From Lachnospiraceae bacterium (GTDB lineage Bacteria > Bacillota > Clostridia > Lachnospirales > Lachnospiraceae): DNA of 64,000 nucleotides. The notes beneath the pieces were generated by a model. That model was not told the DNA's origin and searched no databases. It saw nothing but the letters and a program-made list of their open reading frames with translations. The stretch spans positions 124,001 to 188,000 of the forward strand of contig JAEDCQ010000002.1 of assembly GCA_016294075.1 (NCBI GenBank), in the 5' to 3' direction. Position 1 is the stretch's first letter. Every line of letters begins with the position of its first letter. The translations under genes and the position numbers were made by a program. This document shows, piece by piece, positions 62,637 to 64,000 of the stretch.

Positions 62637-63812
62637 ATGGCTGAAAAAAAATTAAACGGAACCGTCATTGTGACATATCGCTGCAATGCACGCTGTTCCA
62701 TGTGTAACCGCTATAAAGCGCCTTCCAAACCGGAAGAGGAGTTGAGTATAGAGACAATCAAGAAGCTGCCGAGGATGTATTTTACAAACATTACCGGGGG
62801 AGAACCTTTTATTCGTACTGATTTAAAAGATATTGTGCGGGAACTGTATAAAAAGAGTGACCGTATTGTTATCTCCACAAACGGCTTCTTTACAGACCGG
62901 ATAGTAGATTTATGTAAAGAGTTTCCGAATATCGGTATTCGTATATCGATTGAAGGATTGGAAGAGACAAATAATGAAATACGCGGACTTCAGGATGGTT
63001 TCAATAAGGGATATTCTACCTTAAAGAAGCTGGTTGATATGGGGATGAAGGATGTCGGATTCGGCATGACGGTTCAGGATAGAAATGCAGCCGATTTGGT
63101 GCCGCTCTATGAGCTTTCCAATCAAATGAATATGGAATTTGCAACGGCGTCCCTTCATAACAGTTTTTATTTTGTGGAATCCAAAAATATCATTAATGAC
63201 CGTCCGCTTGTGGCAAAGAATTTTGAGAATCTCGTAAATGAGCTGCTTGCCTCAAAGAGTCCGAAAAAATGGTTTCGTGCGTATTTTAACCATGGGCTTA
63301 TCAATTATATTTATGGACAGAAGCGATTGCTTCCCTGTGATATGAGTTTTGATACCTTCTTTATTGACCCTTACGGGGATGTTATGCCGTGCAACGGTAC
63401 GAAGGACAAAGAGGTTATGGGAAACCTAAATACGCAGGAGTGGGACGAACTCTGGAACAGTCCGGAGGCCGAAAAGGTCCGTGCCAATGTACGCTGTTGT
63501 GACCGTAACTGCTGGATGATTGGTTCGGTGTCTCCTGCAATGCACAAATATATCTGGGTACCGGCATGGTGGGTCATCCGCCACAAGCTTAAATTCTGGA
63601 CGAAGAAAAAGTACAGCATGTATGAAAATAAAATTGTCCGTGATTACCGTGATGGTAAAGTGAGTAAGGCGCAGTTGGATGCATGCTCTACCTGCGATAT
63701 GAATTGTGCGGCAAGCAACGGTCTTTCTGAAGAAAGTCAGGCACAGCTTGCGCAAAAGAGCGGAGAAGAGATTGTGTCAGAGGATTTGAAGCGGCAGGAG
63801 ATGGTGAAATAG
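62637..63812 (+). CDS. Radical SAM protein with SPASM-like C-terminal cysteines
   Basis: 391 residues. The 4Fe-4S motif is C16-X3-C20-X2-C23 (CNARCSMC), with TGGEPF near 54-59 as the SAM-binding GGE. The C-terminal part has further cysteines (LPCDMSF, VMPCNG, CCDRNC, CSTCDMNC) as in SPASM/twitch domains that hold extra clusters. Such proteins modify peptides, but glycan-locus members may act on sugars, for example by epimerisation or dehydration. It follows a GT4 gene by 17 bases and lies before another membrane GT, so a glycan role is likely. The substrate cannot be inferred. Confidence 0.9.
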   Translation: MAEKKLNGTVIVTYRCNARCSMCNRYKAPSKPEEELSIETIKKLPRMYFTNITGGEPFIRTDLKDIVRELYKKSDRIVISTNGFFTDRIVDLCKEFPNIGIRISIEGLEETNNEIRGLQDGFNKGYSTLKKLVDMGMKDVGFGMTVQDRNAADLVPLYELSNQMNMEFATASLHNSFYFVESKNIINDRPLVAKNFENLVNELLASKSPKKWFRAYFNHGLINYIYGQKRLLPCDMSFDTFFIDPYGDVMPCNGTKDKEVMGNLNTQEWDELWNSPEAEKVRANVRCCDRNCWMIGSVSPAMHKYIWVPAWWVIRHKLKFWTKKKYSMYENKIVRDYRDGKVSKAQLDACSTCDMNCAASNGLSEESQAQLAQKSGEEIVSEDLKRQEMVK

Positions 63813-63832
63813 GAGAAAAAGAGAAAACAGAA

Positions 63833-64000
63833 ATGGAAAAAAGAAGTGCATTATATAGCAAATTTGAAAAATATGGATATAAAATTGCTATGGGGATATT
63901 GTTAATCGCTATAACTATAAATTTGAGTTTTAATTGTTATGGTGCTTCTATAGCCGGGGATGAATACTTTTCTATGGGATTTGCAAATAATACTGAAGAC
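63833..64000 (+). CDS. Start of a GT-C-like membrane protein, cut by window
   Basis: ATG 63833 opens a frame that runs off the right edge (56 codons seen). One membrane helix (about residues 17-37) is followed by AGDEYFSMGFANNTED. The short acidic GDE just after helix 1, with a downstream FANNTED, is the typical beginning of GT39/GT-C-type proteins, where the acid is catalytic. AGGAG lies about 18 bases upstream. Only the N-terminus is present, so the family is tentative. Confidence 0.7.
   Translation, partial: MEKRSALYSKFEKYGYKIAMGILLIAITINLSFNCYGASIAGDEYFSMGFANNTED

Noticed and set aside
1..64000. tRNA, rRNA or complete insertion sequence
   Set aside because: No cloverleaf, rRNA or transposase sequence was recognised on either strand.

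Overview
The window is A+T-rich DNA in which every supported gene lies on the + strand, most of them packed end to end with short overlaps and AGGAGG-type ribosome binding sites. Gene content (Pgl-like sugar genes, DUF3990-type proteins, several families of large Clostridia-style membrane proteins), codon style and Gram-positive-type promoters suggest a gut-type member of the Clostridia, most likely Lachnospiraceae. This is an inference; there is no rRNA or marker gene here. The whole window is one very large surface-glycan locus of about 50 genes, cut by the window at both ends.

Layout. (1) 1-8872: a truncated ABC flippase, GtrA-like flippase, acyltransferase-3, a HepT/MntA toxin-antitoxin pair, two GT-C-like membrane proteins and a WecE/RffA-type sugar aminotransferase. 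(2) 8932-10384: a DUF3990-type gene with its partner, then a 555-bp gene-free stretch with a 42-bp tandem repeat. (3) 10385-13666: GNAT acetyltransferase, GtrB/ArnC-like GT2 and a large membrane protein. (4) 13752-22228, behind a good promoter: O-antigen-ligase-like protein, a PglF-PglE-PglC-like set (4,6-dehydratase, aminotransferase, phosphoglycosyltransferase), an ATP-grasp ligase and a GT4. (5) 22229-23201: almost 1 kb without a clear gene, full of direct and inverted repeats, ending in a near-consensus promoter. (6) 23202-35966: UDP-HexNAc dehydrogenase, WbpP-like 4-epimerase, a DUF2334 deacetylase-like protein, and an alternating GT4-AsnB-GT4-AsnB-GT4 run. (7) 36085-37215: a secreted SGNH hydrolase, then a terminator and a new promoter. 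(8) 37316-52086: the most unusual block: GT-C-like protein, GT2, nucleotidyltransferase, a flippase-kinase fusion, HAD phosphatase, FemAB-like protein, FkbH-like protein, acyl carrier protein, MaoC hydratase, SDR reductase and two MBOAT/SGNH pairs. (9) 52132-64000: second DUF2334 protein, third AsnB, GT2, complete ABC flippase, Wzy-like polymerase, WbaP-like initiating transferase, two GT4s, a radical SAM/SPASM protein and the start of another membrane protein.

How it may work. Two initiating phosphoglycosyltransferases (PglC-type and WbaP-type), two ABC flippases and two polymerase/ligase-like proteins point to at least two lipid-linked glycan lines. The dehydrogenase plus epimerase predict UDP-GalNAcA, and three AsnB-type amidotransferases could amidate uronic acids, as AsnB-like WbpS is thought to do in the Pseudomonas O6 antigen locus. 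The PglF/PglE-like enzymes predict a UDP-4-amino-trideoxy sugar, and the ATP-grasp and FemAB-like proteins could acylate amino sugars. The FkbH-ACP-MaoC-SDR-MBOAT-SGNH block looks like a carrier-protein-based pathway that builds a small hydroxyacyl or glyceryl group and transfers it to the glycan outside the membrane. It is my best candidate for an undescribed system.
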